Shown here: one piece after another, positions 42,265 through 54,064 of the stretch
How the letters are laid out: every line of letters starts with the position of its first letter
Position numbering within the stretch: position 1 is the first letter of the stretch
Assembly: GCA_934101625.1 (NCBI GenBank)
Contig: CAKORV010000002.1
Span: 23,438-87,437 of the forward strand
Direction: 5' to 3'
Length of the DNA: 64,000 bases
DNA from: an uncultured Bacilli bacterium
GTDB taxonomy: Bacteria; Bacillota_I; Bacilli_A; RF39; UBA660
The notes under the pieces: model-generated
What the model was told of the DNA's origin: nothing
The model's input: the letters and a program-made list of their open reading frames with translations, nothing else
Databases searched by the model: none
Made by a program: the position numbers and the translations under genes

Positions 42265-42597
42265 ATGAATATGGATAGTGTTAAAGAATTAGAATTCTAT
42301 AAAAATGTTCTAGATAAAAAAATAAAAGAAAAAAAGAAAATACTTGATAAATATTTAAAAGAAATAGCTATTCTTGAATGCTCAATTGATACAATGTTAA
42401 CCGATGATTTGTCTGAAGAAAATAAGGATAAATTATTACCAAGAAAAATAAGTGTTTTAACGAGAAAAAGAGATGAATTAAATACTTTATATAATAAAGA
42501 AAATATGTTATATAATGGTTTGATGAAAAAATATGAATTAACTTTAGAAAAATTAAAGTTATTAAATGAAGAATTGACAATTAGTGTTAAAAAATAA
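42265..42597 (+). CDS. small coiled-coil protein 2 of 4 (110 aa)
   Basis: Charged helical protein: KELEFYKNVLDKKIKEKKKI, then LSEENKDKLLPRKISVLTRK and a second long helix to the end. The layout (two helices joined by an acidic turn) resembles protein 1 and suggests common descent, though identity is low by eye. AGGAGG RBS and a perfect consensus promoter 70 bases upstream. The next gene begins 19 bases after its stop. Function unknown. Confidence 0.8.
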   Translation: MNMDSVKELEFYKNVLDKKIKEKKKILDKYLKEIAILECSIDTMLTDDLSEENKDKLLPRKISVLTRKRDELNTLYNKENMLYNGLMKKYELTLEKLKLLNEELTISVKK

Positions 42598-42616
42598 TTT
42601 ACAAAAGGAAAATAAT

Positions 42617-43096
42617 ATGAATGGAATTTTAAAACATAAAGAAGAAACGACAAAAAGAATACAGATGTTAACTGAAGAATTTAATTTATCTTATATTAAT
42701 AATTTTAAAAGTAAAAAACAATATTATAAATTAAGTGATCTTTTGTATAGAAAGCCTGATAATTTAGAAATTAAAAATCGTTTTAAAGTTGCTAGAAAAA
42801 TAAAGGAACAAAATGAAAAGAAATATTATCAGATGCTTCATAAAGTAGATTTATTTTATAAGAAAAATAGACAATTGGTATTTGCATTTGAAAGTGGAAA
42901 TTATTACGTAAAATATTCTTTTTTTACTAATGAATTATTTGCTGAAAATAATTTAGGGGATGAGATTTTAGTTAATTTAGATTATCATAAAGATTCTTTA
43001 GTTATAATTGATAAAATAATTACTGAAAATTATTTAAATACGATAGAAAAAATAAAAATATTTTTTAGTAGAAGAGTTTACGAATTAAAAAGGTGA
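42617..43096 (+). CDS. coiled-coil protein 3 of 4 with C-terminal sheet domain (159 aa)
   Basis: The N-terminal 90 residues are a charged helical pair (KHKEETTKRIQMLTEEFNLS, later NRFKVARKIKEQNEKKYYQM). The last 70 form a different, strand-rich domain (FAFESGNYYVKYSFFTNELF, then ILVNLDYHKDSLVIIDKIIT). The ATG with AAAGGAAAA upstream was chosen; the longer frame would start inside gene 2. I do not recognise the family. It is co-transcribed with genes 2 and 4. Confidence 0.75.
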   Translation: MNGILKHKEETTKRIQMLTEEFNLSYINNFKSKKQYYKLSDLLYRKPDNLEIKNRFKVARKIKEQNEKKYYQMLHKVDLFYKKNRQLVFAFESGNYYVKYSFFTNELFAENNLGDEILVNLDYHKDSLVIIDKIITENYLNTIEKIKIFFSRRVYELKR

Positions 43097-43100
43097 AAAT

Positions 43101-43451
43101 ATGAATAAATATTTAGATGAAGAATTAGCAAAATATAAAAGAAAAAGTCATGTTTTAAATCATGAAATAAGAAAACAAAATATAAAAATTACTAAGTTAA
43201 AAAATGAAAGAGAACTTTTAGGTTCTATATTAACGGCTGTTAAATCAAATAAAAATCATTATGAAATTGAAAGGACTATAAAAAAAATAAACAGATTAGA
43301 TGCAAAAATTAGAAAATATGAATTGATAATGTTGAAAATGGAATTAACGGAGTTTTTTAATAGTGCAAAATTACAAGAACTTAAAATCTTGGATGAAAGC
43401 AGAAATAAAACTGATAGAGATGTACTACATTTAAGACATGATATGGTGTAA
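43101..43451 (+). CDS. small coiled-coil protein 4 of 4 (116 aa)
   Basis: Lys/Glu/Arg-rich helical protein without other features (RKSHVLNHEIRKQNIKITKL, then TIKKINRLDAKIRKYELIML). AGGTGAAA is at RBS distance; it starts 4 bases after gene 3 and ends 9 bases before the methyltransferase gene, so it is in the same operon. Function unknown; similarity of architecture to genes 1 and 2 suggests a local family. Confidence 0.75.
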   Translation: MNKYLDEELAKYKRKSHVLNHEIRKQNIKITKLKNERELLGSILTAVKSNKNHYEIERTIKKINRLDAKIRKYELIMLKMELTEFFNSAKLQELKILDESRNKTDRDVLHLRHDMV

Positions 43452-43460
43452 AGGAGAAAT

Positions 43461-44051
43461 ATGGAACATTATTTTACAAATAATGAAAATTTAAAAAGTG
43501 AGATAAGAACTATTAATTATAGCTATGATGCAAATGATTTTGTGTTTTTATCAGATTTAGGAGTCTTTTCTAAAGATAAGATTGATTATGGTTCTAAAGT
43601 TCTAGTAGAAAACTATTTAAAATATAATCATAATAATAAAAAAATATTAGATGTAGGATGTGGGTATGGATTTATTGGTATTGTATTATCTAAAGTTACA
43701 AATAGTTATGTGGAAATGGTTGATGTGAATAAGAGAGCATTACATTTGACTGAAAGAAATATAAACGAAAATAAAGTTAATGCTAAAGCTTATATGAGTG
43801 ATGCTTACCAGAGTGTTAAAGATAAATATGATGTTATTATTACAAATCCACCTATAAGAGCAGGCAAAGAAAAGGTTTTGGAGATACTTAATGGTTCAGT
43901 TGAACATCTGAATCCTGGTGGAGAATTATGGTTTGTTATAAGAAAAGACCAGGGAGCAAAAAGTATAGTAAAAGTACTTAATAAAGAACTAATTGTTGAA
44001 AACACAGAAAAAAGTAAAGGATTTTATATTTTTCGTGCTAAAAAGTATTGA
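43461..44051 (+). CDS. class I SAM methyltransferase, YbxB/RsmC-like
   Basis: 196 aa. The SAM-binding motif is ILDVGCGYGFIGIVLS, then MVDVNKRALHLTERN; the catalytic NPPIRAGKEKV motif is that of the RsmC family, which methylates G1207 of 16S rRNA. The N-terminal HYFTNNENLKSEIRTINY is typical of the YbxB branch, always found next to rpoB in Bacillota. AAAGGAG RBS. The gene position between rplL and rpoB supports the call; the exact target base is inferred. Confidence 0.92.
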   Translation: MEHYFTNNENLKSEIRTINYSYDANDFVFLSDLGVFSKDKIDYGSKVLVENYLKYNHNNKKILDVGCGYGFIGIVLSKVTNSYVEMVDVNKRALHLTERNINENKVNAKAYMSDAYQSVKDKYDVIITNPPIRAGKEKVLEILNGSVEHLNPGGELWFVIRKDQGAKSIVKVLNKELIVENTEKSKGFYIFRAKKY

Positions 44052-44144
44052 AAAGTTTACAGTTTTCTGATAATATTATAAATTGCGATACGTGTATTTT
44101 TTATCGTTATTGTGTTTTTAAATCTATGGAATTGGGGTGACTAA

Positions 44145-47100
44145 ATGGCTTACAAAGTTGAAAAGTTTGGTATGTCTAGAGAAAGAAGAAATTTCTCACA
44201 TTTAAAGAATAGATTTGAACTTTCAAATTTACTTGAAATTCAAAAAGATTCTTTTCAAAAATTTTTAGATGAGGGGATAAAAGAGGTATTTGAAGATATT
44301 TTTCCAGTGGAGAGTTTCAGTGGAAGTTTATCGCTTGAATTTGGTGAATATACTTTAGAAGAACCTAGATATTCAGTTAATGAATCAAAGGAAAGAAGAG
44401 TAACATATGCTGCACCTTTAAAAGTTAAAGCAAGATTGTTTATTAACGAAACTGGTGAAGTTAAAGAACAAGAGGTATTCTTAGGAGATATTCCACTTAT
44501 GACAGAAAATGCATCATTTATTGTAAATGGTGTTGAAAGAGTAATTAACTGTCAATTAGTTCGTTCACCTAGTATTTATTTCAAGAGAGAAATAGATAAA
44601 AATGGACGTAACATAATTACAAGTGAAGTTATACCTAGTAAAGGAACTTGGTTAGAGTATGAACTTGATGCTAGAAATATTTTCTATGTAAGAATAGATA
44701 GAACAAGAAAAGTTCCAATTACAACATTCTTACGTGCTTTAGGTTTATCTAGTGATGATGATATTATAAAAGTGTTTGGTGAAGATGAATATATCACTAA
44801 TACTATAGAAAAGGATTCTACTAATAATACTGATCAAGCATTAATAGAAATATATGAAAAATTAAGACCTGGAGAACCTGCTACATTGGATTCTAGTAAA
44901 AACCAATTAATAACTAGATTCTTTGATAAGTTTAGATATGATTTAGCTAAAGTAGGACGTTACAAATTTAATAGAAAGTTAAATGTTTGTGATAGATTAC
45001 TTAATAATCGTATTGGTGAAGATATAGTTGTTGATGGAGAAATTAAAGTTAAAAAAGGTACTTTAATCACTAAAGAATTATTGGAAGAAATTAAACCAAT
45101 ATTTGAAAGTGGCTATGGTGTTCATGAAGTTAAAATTAATGAAGAATTAGATCAATATAATAAAGTTCAAGAAGTTTTAGTTTATGCTAATGATGGAACT
45201 GATAAAATCATTAAAGTTATTGGTAATGATCAAAGTATTGATACTAAGAGATTAACTATTAGTGATATTTATGCTAGTGTTAACTATTATATTAATTTAC
45301 ATTATGGAGTAGGTAATTTTGATGAAATTGACCATTTAGCTAATAGACGTGTAAGACAAGGTGGAGAATTAATTCAAAATCAATTTAGAGTTGGTATTGC
45401 TCGTATGGAAAGAGTAATTAGGGAAAGAATGACTACCCAAGATATAGATACTGTAACACCTAAGAGTTTAATAAATATTAGACCTGTTACAGCAGCTTTA
45501 AAAGAATTCTTTGGTAGTAGCCAATTATCTAAATTCATGGATCAAATTAACCCATTAGCTGAGTTATATGATAAACGTAAACTTAGTGCATTAGGACCTG
45601 GTGGATTATCAAGAGATAGAGCAGGTATGGAAGTTCGTGATGTTAACTCATCTCACTATGGTAGAATTTGTCCAGTAGAGACTCCAGAAGGACAAAATAT
45701 TGGACTTATTACAAGTTTAGCTGGTTATGCTAAATTAAATGAATATGGATTTATAATGACTCCATATAGAAAAGTTGAAAACGGAAAACTTACTGATGAA
45801 ATAGTTTATATGACAGCTGATGAAGAAGAAAATTTCTATATTTGTCCAGCAACTATTAAAGTTAATGATAAAAACGAAATTGAAGAAGACAGTGTACCAG
45901 TAAGATTTAATAGAGATAACTTGGTTGTAGAAAAAAATAAAGTTGATTATAGTGATGTTTCACCAAGTCAAATAGTAAGTATTACAACTAGTATGATACC
46001 ATTCCTAGAACATGATGATGCTAACCGTGCACTAATGGGTGCTAACATGCAACGTCAAGCAGTACCCTTAATGGTTACTGAAGCTCCAATTGTAGGAACT
46101 GGTGTTGAAAAATATGCTGCATTGGATTCTGGATGTGTAATAAAATCTAAAGATGAAGGTGTAGTAGATTATGTTGATGGTAAGAAGATTATTATTAAAA
46201 ATAGTAAAGGTAAACATGAATATGAACTAATAAGTTATCAAAGAAGTAATGCTGAAACTTGTTATACTCAAAAGCCTATTGTTAAAAAAGGTGATGAAGT
46301 TAAAGTTGGAGATATTATTGCTGATGGACCTAGTACAAATGATGGAGAAATCTCTTTAGGTAAAAACTTAACAGTTGCATTCATGACTTACAATGGATAT
46401 AACTATGAAGATGCAGTTATATTAAATGAAAGAATAGTAAAAAATGATGTATTAACTTCAGTACATATAGAGATGCTAGAAGTAGAATGTCGTGATACTA
46501 AATTAGGACCAGAAGAATTTACAAGAGATATTCCAAATGTTAGTGAAGAAGCTCGTAGAAATCTTGATGAACATGGTATTATTAGAATTGGTACAGAAGT
46601 TAAAGAAAACGATATTTTAGTTGGTAAAATTACTCCAAAAGGAGTTCAAGAATTAACAAGTGAAGAAAAATTATTACATGCAATCTTTGGTGAAAAAACT
46701 CGTGAAGTTAGAGATACTTCATTAAGAGTACCTCATGGATCTAGTGGAATAGTACATGATGTACAAGTATTTACTAAAGATAACTCAGATGAATTACCTG
46801 CTGGTGTAATTAAGATTATTAGAATTTATCTAATAAAGAAAAGAAAGATGCAAGTAGGAGATAAGATGAGTGGTCGTCATGGTAATAAAGGTGTAGTAAG
46901 TTTAGTATTACCTGAAGAAGATATGCCTTATCTACCAGATGGAAGAACAGTTGATGTAATACTTAACCCATTAGGTGTTCCATCTCGTATGAACCTTGGA
47001 CAAATTCTTGAAGTACACTTAGGAATGGCTGCTAAAACATTAGGTGTTCATATTGCAACTCCAGTATTCGATAGCGCTACTGAAGAAGATATAGTTAATA

Positions 47101-47747
47101 TGACAAAAGAAGCTAAACTTGATCCTGACTATAAGACATGGTTATATGATGGTCGTACAGGTGAAAGATTTGACAAACGTGTTAATGTAGGTGTCATGTA
47201 TATGATTAAACTTAACCACATGGTTGATGATAAGATGCATGCTCGTTCTACCGGACCTTACAGTTTAGTAACACAACAACCTCTTGGTGGTAAAGCACAA
47301 TTTGGTGGTCAAAGATTCGGTGAAATGGAGGTTTGGGCATTATATGCTTATGGTGCTGCTCACATTTTACAAGAAGTATTAACTATTAAGTCAGATGACG
47401 TTTTAGGACGTGTTAAGGTATATGAACAACTAGTTAAAGGTAAACCAGTTGATCAAGCAGGAGTTCCAGAATCATTTAGAGTTCTAATTAAAGAGTTCCA
47501 AGCTTTAGGTTTAGATATTAGTGTATTAACTAAAGATGGATTTAAAGATGTAAAAGAACTTGAAAAAGAAGAAAGTGATGAAGATACTCCAGTAACTATT
47601 GATGAAATAGATACAAGTAAAGAAGAAATAGTTGAAGAGCCACAAGAAGATGACTTTGATGATGAAGATGATGAATTTGAAGATGAGTATGACTCATTAG
47701 ATGATTTAGAATATGATGAAAGTGATATGGAAGAAGGTGAAGAATAA
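44145..47747 (+). CDS. rpoB: DNA-directed RNA polymerase beta subunit
   Basis: 1200 aa. Diagnostic segments: [21 protein letters not shown] at the start, [12 protein letters not shown], the rifampicin region [20 protein letters not shown] with [31 protein letters not shown], and near the end [20 protein letters not shown]. The tail beyond the conserved end is about 70 residues and very acidic (runs of Asp/Glu), as in several Firmicutes. It is coupled to rpoC by a one-base overlap. A 93-base gap upstream may hold its own weak promoter (TTTACA at 44056); otherwise it reads from the coiled-coil operon. Confidence 0.98.
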   Translation: MAYKVEKFGMSRERRNFSHLKNRFELSNLLEIQKDSFQKFLDEGIKEVFEDIFPVESFSGSLSLEFGEYTLEEPRYSVNESKERRVTYAAPLKVKARLFINETGEVKEQEVFLGDIPLMTENASFIVNGVERVINCQLVRSPSIYFKREIDKNGRNIITSEVIPSKGTWLEYELDARNIFYVRIDRTRKVPITTFLRALGLSSDDDIIKVFGEDEYITNTIEKDSTNNTDQALIEIYEKLRPGEPATLDSSKNQLITRFFDKFRYDLAKVGRYKFNRKLNVCDRLLNNRIGEDIVVDGEIKVKKGTLITKELLEEIKPIFESGYGVHEVKINEELDQYNKVQEVLVYANDGTDKIIKVIGNDQSIDTKRLTISDIYASVNYYINLHYGVGNFDEIDHLANRRVRQGGELIQNQFRVGIARMERVIRERMTTQDIDTVTPKSLINIRPVTAALKEFFGSSQLSKFMDQINPLAELYDKRKLSALGPGGLSRDRAGMEVRDVNSSHYGRICPVETPEGQNIGLITSLAGYAKLNEYGFIMTPYRKVENGKLTDEIVYMTADEEENFYICPATIKVNDKNEIEEDSVPVRFNRDNLVVEKNKVDYSDVSPSQIVSITTSMIPFLEHDDANRALMGANMQRQAVPLMVTEAPIVGTGVEKYAALDSGCVIKSKDEGVVDYVDGKKIIIKNSKGKHEYELISYQRSNAETCYTQKPIVKKGDEVKVGDIIADGPSTNDGEISLGKNLTVAFMTYNGYNYEDAVILNERIVKNDVLTSVHIEMLEVECRDTKLGPEEFTRDIPNVSEEARRNLDEHGIIRIGTEVKENDILVGKITPKGVQELTSEEKLLHAIFGEKTREVRDTSLRVPHGSSGIVHDVQVFTKDNSDELPAGVIKIIRIYLIKKRKMQVGDKMSGRHGNKGVVSLVLPEEDMPYLPDGRTVDVILNPLGVPSRMNLGQILEVHLGMAAKTLGVHIATPVFDSATEEDIVNMTKEAKLDPDYKTWLYDGRTGERFDKRVNVGVMYMIKLNHMVDDKMHARSTGPYSLVTQQPLGGKAQFGGQRFGEMEVWALYAYGAAHILQEVLTIKSDDVLGRVKVYEQLVKGKPVDQAGVPESFRVLIKEFQALGLDISVLTKDGFKDVKELEKEESDEDTPVTIDEIDTSKEEIVEEPQEDDFDDEDDEFEDEYDSLDDLEYDESDMEEGEE

Positions 47748-50700
47748 TGATGGATGTTAATTTATTTGAAGGAATTAGAATCGGTATTGCTTCACCTGAA
47801 AAAATCCGTTCATGGAGTTATGGGGAAGTTAAAAAGCCTGAAACTATAAATTATAGAACACTTCGTCCTGAAAGAGATGGATTATATTGTGAAAAAATAT
47901 TTGGTCCAACAAAGGATTTTGAATGTGCTTGTGGAAAATATAAAAGATTAAGATATAAAAATGTAGTGTGTGATAGATGTGGAGTTGAAGTAACTCGTTC
48001 TAAAGTAAGGCGTGAGAGAATGGGACATATAGAACTTGCAACTCCTGTTGCTCACATTTGGTATACTAAAGGTGTACCACCTAAAATAGGACTAGTACTT
48101 GATATGTCTCCAAGAGATATTGAAGAAGTAATTTATTTTGTAAGTTATGTTGTATTAGACCCAGGTAATGCTCCTCTTGAAAAGAAACAAACTTTATCTG
48201 ATAAAGAATATCGTGCATATTATGAAAAATATGGAAACACTTTTAAAGTAGGAATGGGTGCTGAAGCAATTAAAACTTTATTAAGTGAAGTAGATCTTGA
48301 AAAAGAAGTAGAAAGCTTAAAGAAAGAAATAGATGCTAGTCAAGGACAAAAGAAATTAAGATTAGTTAAAAGAGTAGATTGTTTACAAAGTTTTATTGAA
48401 AGTGGAAATAGACCAGAATGGATGATATTAGATGTACTTCCAGTATTACCACCTGATTTAAGACCAATGATACAATTACCTGGTGGAAGATTTGCAACAA
48501 GTGATTTAAATGATTTATATAGAAGAATTATTAATAGAAATAATCGTCTTAAGAAATTATTAGAACTTGGTGCTCCTACAATTATTGTACAAAATGAAAA
48601 ACGTATGCTTCAAGAAGCAGTAGATGCTTTAATTGATAATGGTAGACGTGGAAGAAGTGTACAAGGTGTAGGAAATAGACCTTTAAAATCATTATCAAGT
48701 ATGCTCAAAGGTAAACAAGGTAGATTTAGACAAAACCTATTAGGTAAACGTGTAGATTACTCAGGTCGTTCTGTTATTGCAGTAGGACCATCATTAAAGA
48801 TGTATGAATGTGGTATTCCAAAAGAAATGGCTCTTGAGTTGTTTAAACCACATGTTATACATGAATTAGTTGAAAGAGAATTAGCTCATAATATTAAAGG
48901 TGCTAAAAAATTAATAGATGCTCAAGATGAAAGAGTATGGGATATTGTTGAAGAAGTTATTAAAGAACATCCAGTATTACTTAACCGTGCTCCAACTCTA
49001 CATAGATTAGGTATTCAAGCATTTGAACCTAAACTAGTAGGTGGTAAGGCTTTAAGATTACATCCACTTGTTTGTACAGCATTTAATGCTGACTTCGATG
49101 GAGACCAAATGGCAGTTCACGTTCCATTAAGTGAAGAAGCTCAATCTGAAGCAAGATTATTAATGTTAGGTGCTAACAATATTTTATCACCTAAAGATGG
49201 AAGTCCAATTGTTACTCCAGGACAAGATATGGTATTAGGTAATTATTACTTAACTCTTGAGATTGCTGGATTAGAACATGAAGGTAAAGCTTATAAAAAT
49301 TCAAATGAAGCATTAATGGACTATGAAAGAAGAAATATAACTCTACACACTAGAGTGTGTATTCCTGCTAAAAGTTTTACTCATAAAATATGGGCAGATG
49401 CTAATATTGATAAATACTTAGTAACTACTCCTGGTAAAATAATATTTAATGAAATATTACCTGATGCATTTCCTTATGTAAATGAAGCAAGTAAAGAAAA
49501 TTTTGAAGGATTAACTCCAGATATTTACTTTATTGAAAAAGGTGAAAATTTACCAGAAAGGGTAAAAGAAATTCCTGTAGCTAAAGGATTTGTTAAGAAA
49601 GACTTAGAAAAATTAATAGCACAAATATTTAAGAGATTTAAAACAACTGAAACTAGTATATTCCTAGATAAACTTAAAAACCAAGGATTTAAATTCAGTA
49701 CATTATCTGGTATTACATTTAGTTTAAGTGATATTCCAGTATCTGATTTTAAAGAAAAAATTATAAACAATACACAAGAAACTGTAGATAAAGTAAATAA
49801 ACAATATAAACGTGGTTTAATTACTGATGAAGAAAGACATAGAAAAGTTGTTGATTTATGGTTAAATGCTACTAAAGATGTTCAAAAAGCAGTTATGGAT
49901 GAAATGGATAAAGAAAAAGATTCTAATCCACTTGCTATGATATTTACTTCTAAAGCCAGAGGTAATGCTTCTCAATTAGGACAACTTAGTGGTATGCGTG
50001 GAATTATGGCTAAGCCAGATGGTGAAGAAGTAGAAATTCCTATTACTGCATCATTTAAAGAAGGACTTGATGTGCAAGAATTCTTCTTAAGTAGCCATGG
50101 TTCAAGAAAAGGTACTGCTGATACTGCTCTTAAAACAGCTGATGCTGGTTACTTAACTCGTAGACTTGTTGATGTAGTACAAGATTTAATCATTAAAGAA
50201 GAAGATTGTGGAACTATTCAAGGACTTGAAGTTAGTGCATTTATTGATGATAAATCAGGTAGTGTACTAGAAAGTTTTGAAGAAAGAATAGTTGGTAGAT
50301 TTACTAATCAAAAGGTTATTAATCCTGAAACTAAAGAAGTAATTATTGGCAAAGGTGAATTAATTACTGAACATATAGCTAAGAAAATAGTTAAGGCTGG
50401 TATAACTAAGATTGAAATTAGAAGTGTATTAACATGTAAGACTCATAATGGATTATGTCAAAAATGTTATGGACGTAACCTTGCTACTGGTAATGTTGTA
50501 GAAATAGGTGAAGCAGTAGGTATTATGGCTGCTCAAAGTATCGGTGAACCTGGTACACAACTTACAATGCGTACATTTCATACTGGTGGTGTTGCTGGTG
50601 CAGATGATATCACACAAGGTCTTCCTCGTGTAGAAGAATTATTTGAAGCAAGAACTCCAAAAGCAAAAGCAACTATTGCTGAAATTGGTGGTAAAGTTAC

Positions 50701-51433
50701 TAAGATTCAAGAAGATAAAGGTAAATTTAAGATTTACATTACAAATGATGTTGAAGTTAGAGAACATGTAACACTATATAATGCTAAACTAAGAGTTGAA
50801 AAAGGACAAATGGTTGAAGCTGGACAAGCACTTACTGAAGGAAGTATAAGTCCAAAAGAATTATTAGCTGTTACTGATCCAACAACAGTTCAAGAATATA
50901 TTTTAAGAGAAATTCAAAAAGTATATAAGAGTCAAGGCGTTGATGTTTCTGATAAGCATATTGAAACAGTTGTTAAGAGAATGATTAACAAAATTAAGAT
51001 TACTGATCAAGGTGATACTGACTTTGTTGAAGGTACAGCAGTTTCAATTAGAGAATTTACTGAAAGAAATAAACCTTATATCCTAGAAGGAAAAGTACCT
51101 GCTAGTGGTAAAGCTGTAATGCTTGGTATCACTAAAGCAAGTTTAGAGACTGATTCATTCTTAAGTGCTGCATCATTCCAAGAAACTACAAGAATCTTAA
51201 CTGATGCTGCTGTAAGAGGTAAAGTTGACCATCTAAATGGATTAAAAGAAAATGTTATCTTAGGTAAATTAATTCCTGCTGGAACTGGTGCTAAAGAATA
51301 TTCTAATATTGAGTTAATGTTAGAAAAAGAATTCTTAAGTGATGATCCATCAGAAGTACTAGAAGAAACATTCTTAACTGATACAAAAGAAGAGACTACA
51401 GAAGTAAAAGAAAACAAAGAAGATGCTGAATAA
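47747..51433 (+). CDS. rpoC: DNA-directed RNA polymerase beta' subunit
   Basis: 1228 aa. The first zinc site is [20 protein letters not shown]; the active-site magnesium motif is [13 protein letters not shown]; the bridge helix and trigger loop region contain [15 protein letters not shown]; the second zinc site runs from CGTIQGL to [13 protein letters not shown]. The start may be either of two adjacent ATG codons. No clear terminator is visible after the stop; only T-rich sequence. In Bacillus rpoC is followed by the str operon (rpsL); here it is followed by a cinA-like gene, so that synteny is broken. Confidence 0.98.
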   Translation: MMDVNLFEGIRIGIASPEKIRSWSYGEVKKPETINYRTLRPERDGLYCEKIFGPTKDFECACGKYKRLRYKNVVCDRCGVEVTRSKVRRERMGHIELATPVAHIWYTKGVPPKIGLVLDMSPRDIEEVIYFVSYVVLDPGNAPLEKKQTLSDKEYRAYYEKYGNTFKVGMGAEAIKTLLSEVDLEKEVESLKKEIDASQGQKKLRLVKRVDCLQSFIESGNRPEWMILDVLPVLPPDLRPMIQLPGGRFATSDLNDLYRRIINRNNRLKKLLELGAPTIIVQNEKRMLQEAVDALIDNGRRGRSVQGVGNRPLKSLSSMLKGKQGRFRQNLLGKRVDYSGRSVIAVGPSLKMYECGIPKEMALELFKPHVIHELVERELAHNIKGAKKLIDAQDERVWDIVEEVIKEHPVLLNRAPTLHRLGIQAFEPKLVGGKALRLHPLVCTAFNADFDGDQMAVHVPLSEEAQSEARLLMLGANNILSPKDGSPIVTPGQDMVLGNYYLTLEIAGLEHEGKAYKNSNEALMDYERRNITLHTRVCIPAKSFTHKIWADANIDKYLVTTPGKIIFNEILPDAFPYVNEASKENFEGLTPDIYFIEKGENLPERVKEIPVAKGFVKKDLEKLIAQIFKRFKTTETSIFLDKLKNQGFKFSTLSGITFSLSDIPVSDFKEKIINNTQETVDKVNKQYKRGLITDEERHRKVVDLWLNATKDVQKAVMDEMDKEKDSNPLAMIFTSKARGNASQLGQLSGMRGIMAKPDGEEVEIPITASFKEGLDVQEFFLSSHGSRKGTADTALKTADAGYLTRRLVDVVQDLIIKEEDCGTIQGLEVSAFIDDKSGSVLESFEERIVGRFTNQKVINPETKEVIIGKGELITEHIAKKIVKAGITKIEIRSVLTCKTHNGLCQKCYGRNLATGNVVEIGEAVGIMAAQSIGEPGTQLTMRTFHTGGVAGADDITQGLPRVEELFEARTPKAKATIAEIGGKVTKIQEDKGKFKIYITNDVEVREHVTLYNAKLRVEKGQMVEAGQALTEGSISPKELLAVTDPTTVQEYILREIQKVYKSQGVDVSDKHIETVVKRMINKIKITDQGDTDFVEGTAVSIREFTERNKPYILEGKVPASGKAVMLGITKASLETDSFLSAASFQETTRILTDAAVRGKVDHLNGLKENVILGKLIPAGTGAKEYSNIELMLEKEFLSDDPSEVLEETFLTDTKEETTEVKENKEDAE

Positions 51434-51486
51434 GTGTCTTTTTTCTTTTTTCAAAATGTAGTATACTTATTATAGTAGGTGAAAAT

Positions 51487-51951
51487 ATGGAAAATATAGT
51501 AGATGAATTAATATTAAGTAATAAAACTATAAGTACTATGGAAAGTTGTACTGGTGGCTTTGTAGCAAGTTCAATTACTAATATTAGTGGTTCAAGCAAA
51601 GTATTTAAGTTTGGGGCTGTTACTTATTCTAATGAATATAAAATTAGAATGGGTGTAAATGAAGATGTTATTAATGAATATTCAGTTTATAGTATTGAAA
51701 CAGCTAAAGAAATGAGTAAAAAAATATCTGATTTTACTAATAGTGACTATGGGGTAGGAGTAACTGGTACTATTAATGAAATAGATCCTAATAATATTAG
51801 TAAAAGTATAAGTAAAGTTTACTTAAGTGTTTATATAAAGTCTAGTGATGAATATTTAACTAAATGTATAAATACTATAAAAGCATCAAGAATAGATAAT
51901 AAAGAATATATTACTAAAAATATAGTTGAAATGTTAAGGAGTGTTTTATGA
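51487..51951 (+). CDS. CinA-like nicotinamide-nucleotide amidase (PncC domain)
   Basis: 154 aa with the PncC/CinA C-terminal pattern: STMESCTGGFVASSITNISG, FGAVTYSNEYKIRMGV, then YGVGVTGTINEID. The enzyme deamidates nicotinamide mononucleotide, returning it to NAD synthesis. It is a stand-alone domain; the N-terminal MoCF-like part of full CinA is absent. TAGGTG lies at RBS distance. It overlaps the next gene by four bases. The SCTGG nucleophile region is intact. Confidence 0.9.
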   Translation: MENIVDELILSNKTISTMESCTGGFVASSITNISGSSKVFKFGAVTYSNEYKIRMGVNEDVINEYSVYSIETAKEMSKKISDFTNSDYGVGVTGTINEIDPNNISKSISKVYLSVYIKSSDEYLTKCINTIKASRIDNKEYITKNIVEMLRSVL

Positions 51952-52427
51952 AAATAATAAAGTCTTTTTTGACAAATGATGTAATTGATATAATAATAAA
52001 TATAGATAAAACTTTTTATGATAAAGTTAATGATGAAAGATGGTATAAAGAAAGATATAATAGGTTTCATTATGCTTATATACTTATGGATGAAGAAAAA
52101 CCTGTTGGTTATATTTTAGCAGTTCCAATAAGAAAGCAATTATATGACGCAATTAAGAGTGGTGTATTAATTAATGATACTGATGTTAATCCTAATATGA
52201 TAGTGAATGAATCTTATTATAATTACATTCCTTCTTGTGTTATATTAGAAGAGTATAGAAATAAGGGTTATGGTAAAAATTTACTTGAAACATTACTTCA
52301 AAATGGAAGAGGTTTTTATATAGCATTAACTATTAGTAATAATGGTTATAAGTTAGCTAGAACTTACATGGATGAGATGTTAAAGATTAATAATTTAATG
52401 TATGTGTTTGAAAAGGAAATAAATTAA
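51948..52427 (+). CDS. GNAT-family acetyltransferase
   Basis: 159 aa. The core of the GNAT fold is visible: YAYILMDEEKPVGYILAVPI (strands 2-4) and SCVILEEYRNKGYGKNLLETLLQN, with the acetyl-CoA pyrophosphate-binding RNKGYGK. Start coupled to the preceding gene by an ATGA overlap. The acceptor is unknown. It belongs to a short cinA-gnat-mbl-dmt operon with spacings of -4, 1 and -7 bases. Confidence 0.87.
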   Translation: MKIIKSFLTNDVIDIIINIDKTFYDKVNDERWYKERYNRFHYAYILMDEEKPVGYILAVPIRKQLYDAIKSGVLINDTDVNPNMIVNESYYNYIPSCVILEEYRNKGYGKNLLETLLQNGRGFYIALTISNNGYKLARTYMDEMLKINNLMYVFEKEIN

Positions 52428-52428
52428 A

Positions 52429-53142
52429 ATGAAGATTAAAGTAATTGGAAGTGGATGTATTTGGACTAAGTATGCTAGTGCATCTTATTTGATAGATAAT
52501 AAAATATTAATTGATATACCTAATGGATGTATGAAGAAGATGATGGGATTTGGTATTAATCCAGAAGAAATAGAATATTTATTGATTACTCATTTTCATG
52601 GAGATCATTATTTTGATATACCTTTTTATTTAATGTATAAATCTAAGCATGATAATAAAATTAATAATGTTTATCTTAATGAAGAAAGTATCGATAAAGT
52701 AAAATCTTTAACTTATTTAGCATTTCCTAATTCATGTGAAGAAATTATAAATGATTCTAATGTAGTGTTTCATGATGATTTGAAATTTCAAATCAATGAA
52801 TATATTATTGATAAAGTATTGGTTGATCATGGTAGAATGAAACCTGCTTATGGTTATATATTTAGTGATTCTAAAATTAAAGTTGGTTTTACTGGAGATA
52901 GTGCTTTGTGTGAAATGATTGAAATGATGGCTAGTGTATGTAAATATTTAATACTTGATGTAAGTTTTATTGAAGGTACTGGTAAACATATGGGAATTGA
53001 TAATTTAAAATATTTAGTGAATACTTATAGTAATTGTACTTTTATACCTTCTCATATGTCTGATGAGGTAAGAGATACATTGACAAAAATGAAACTTAAA
53101 AATGTTATAATAATTCAGGATGGAGAAGAGATAACATGTTAA
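52429..53142 (+). CDS. metallo-beta-lactamase-fold hydrolase
   Basis: 237 aa. Metal-binding motif THFHGDHYFD (HxHxDH), then DHG, FTGDSAL and a final PSHMS; the N-terminal IGSGCIWTKYASASYLID is typical of the RNase Z-like branch. Full RNase Z has a longer exosite, not seen here, so it is left as a general hydrolase. Fourth operon neighbours give no hint of substrate. Confidence 0.88.
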   Translation: MKIKVIGSGCIWTKYASASYLIDNKILIDIPNGCMKKMMGFGINPEEIEYLLITHFHGDHYFDIPFYLMYKSKHDNKINNVYLNEESIDKVKSLTYLAFPNSCEEIINDSNVVFHDDLKFQINEYIIDKVLVDHGRMKPAYGYIFSDSKIKVGFTGDSALCEMIEMMASVCKYLILDVSFIEGTGKHMGIDNLKYLVNTYSNCTFIPSHMSDEVRDTLTKMKLKNVIIIQDGEEITC

Positions 53143-53990
53143 ACAATTGGGTTACTTGGGTAGTTATATATTTAGTATTCGCAACTATATTTTCTCAGTC
53201 ATTTAAAAAAGCAAATAGAAATATGTCTGATGCTGGTTCTTTAACTATACTATTAGAATTATTTACTGCATTTTTTTCATTATTTTTCATTCCTTTTTTT
53301 AAATTAACTATATCTCATAATCCTCATACATATTTAATACTTATTGTTGTTATTATTATTTATGCATTTACAGATAGGCTTAATATAGAGGCAAGATATG
53401 GACTTTCTACAAGTACATTTAGTATGCTAAAACAATTATCATCTGTATTTCTTGTAATAATGGGTTTTGTAATATTGAAGGAAAAAGTTGTAATAACTAA
53501 AGTAGTTGGTGCATCTTTAATACTGATTGCTAATGTTGGACTTGCTGTAGATAAAGATGGTAAATTTAAAATTAATAAATATTTTCTTATGAGTTTAGTA
53601 TCTAATATATTATTTGCATTTGGAATGCTTATTAATGTTAATATATCAGGTGAATTTAATTTAGGAATTTATACTATAATTACAGTATTATTTCCATCAA
53701 TATTAATAACTTTATTTGGTAAACATAGTATAAAAGAACTTAAAGAAGAATTTAATTTATATGATAAAAAAAGATTTTTGTTATCTGCTTTTTCTTGGTG
53801 TGTTATGTTGATATCATCTGTTAGAGCATATCAATTAGGAAGTGTTTCCGTAGTAGCGCCTCTTCTTACATTAACTGCTATAATCAATACTATATATGAA
53901 TTTATCTTTAATAAAGATAAAAGTGAGTTTATTAAAAAACTTATTATAGGTATAATTATTATAATTGGAGTATTATTAATAAAAAAGTAA
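53136..53990 (+). CDS. EamA/DMT-superfamily transporter
   Basis: 284 aa with ten hydrophobic helices in two similar halves. The first half ends LSSVFLVIMGFVILKEKVVI and the second VVAPLLTLTAIINTIYEFIF, the paired pattern of EamA-type exporters, with short positively charged loops. It starts inside the end of the preceding gene. The substrate is unknown. It is the last gene of the cinA-gnat-mbl-dmt group; an imperfect AT-rich hairpin follows the stop. Confidence 0.83.
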   Translation: MLNNWVTWVVIYLVFATIFSQSFKKANRNMSDAGSLTILLELFTAFFSLFFIPFFKLTISHNPHTYLILIVVIIIYAFTDRLNIEARYGLSTSTFSMLKQLSSVFLVIMGFVILKEKVVITKVVGASLILIANVGLAVDKDGKFKINKYFLMSLVSNILFAFGMLINVNISGEFNLGIYTIITVLFPSILITLFGKHSIKELKEEFNLYDKKRFLLSAFSWCVMLISSVRAYQLGSVSVVAPLLTLTAIINTIYEFIFNKDKSEFIKKLIIGIIIIIGVLLIKK

Positions 53991-54024
53991 TTTATTATCT
54001 TGTAATAAATTTAGTACAAAAGAA

Positions 54025-54054
54025 TTGACAAATATTATATTAATTTGTTATAAT
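54025..54054 (+). promoter_or_regulatory. promoter of tmRNA
   Basis: TTGACA, 18 bases, TATAAT, ending 10 bases before the mature 5' end. Confidence 0.88.
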
Positions 54055-54064
54055 TTATGTACAT

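Noticed and set aside
42297..42653. Hydrophobic - strand open frames over the coiled-coil genes
   Set aside because: Complement of Lys/Glu-rich codons gives Phe/Leu-rich false membrane proteins; no RBS or promoter, and the + strand genes have both.
51434..51486. Terminator after rpoC
   Set aside because: T-rich sequence is present but no stem of useful length could be drawn.
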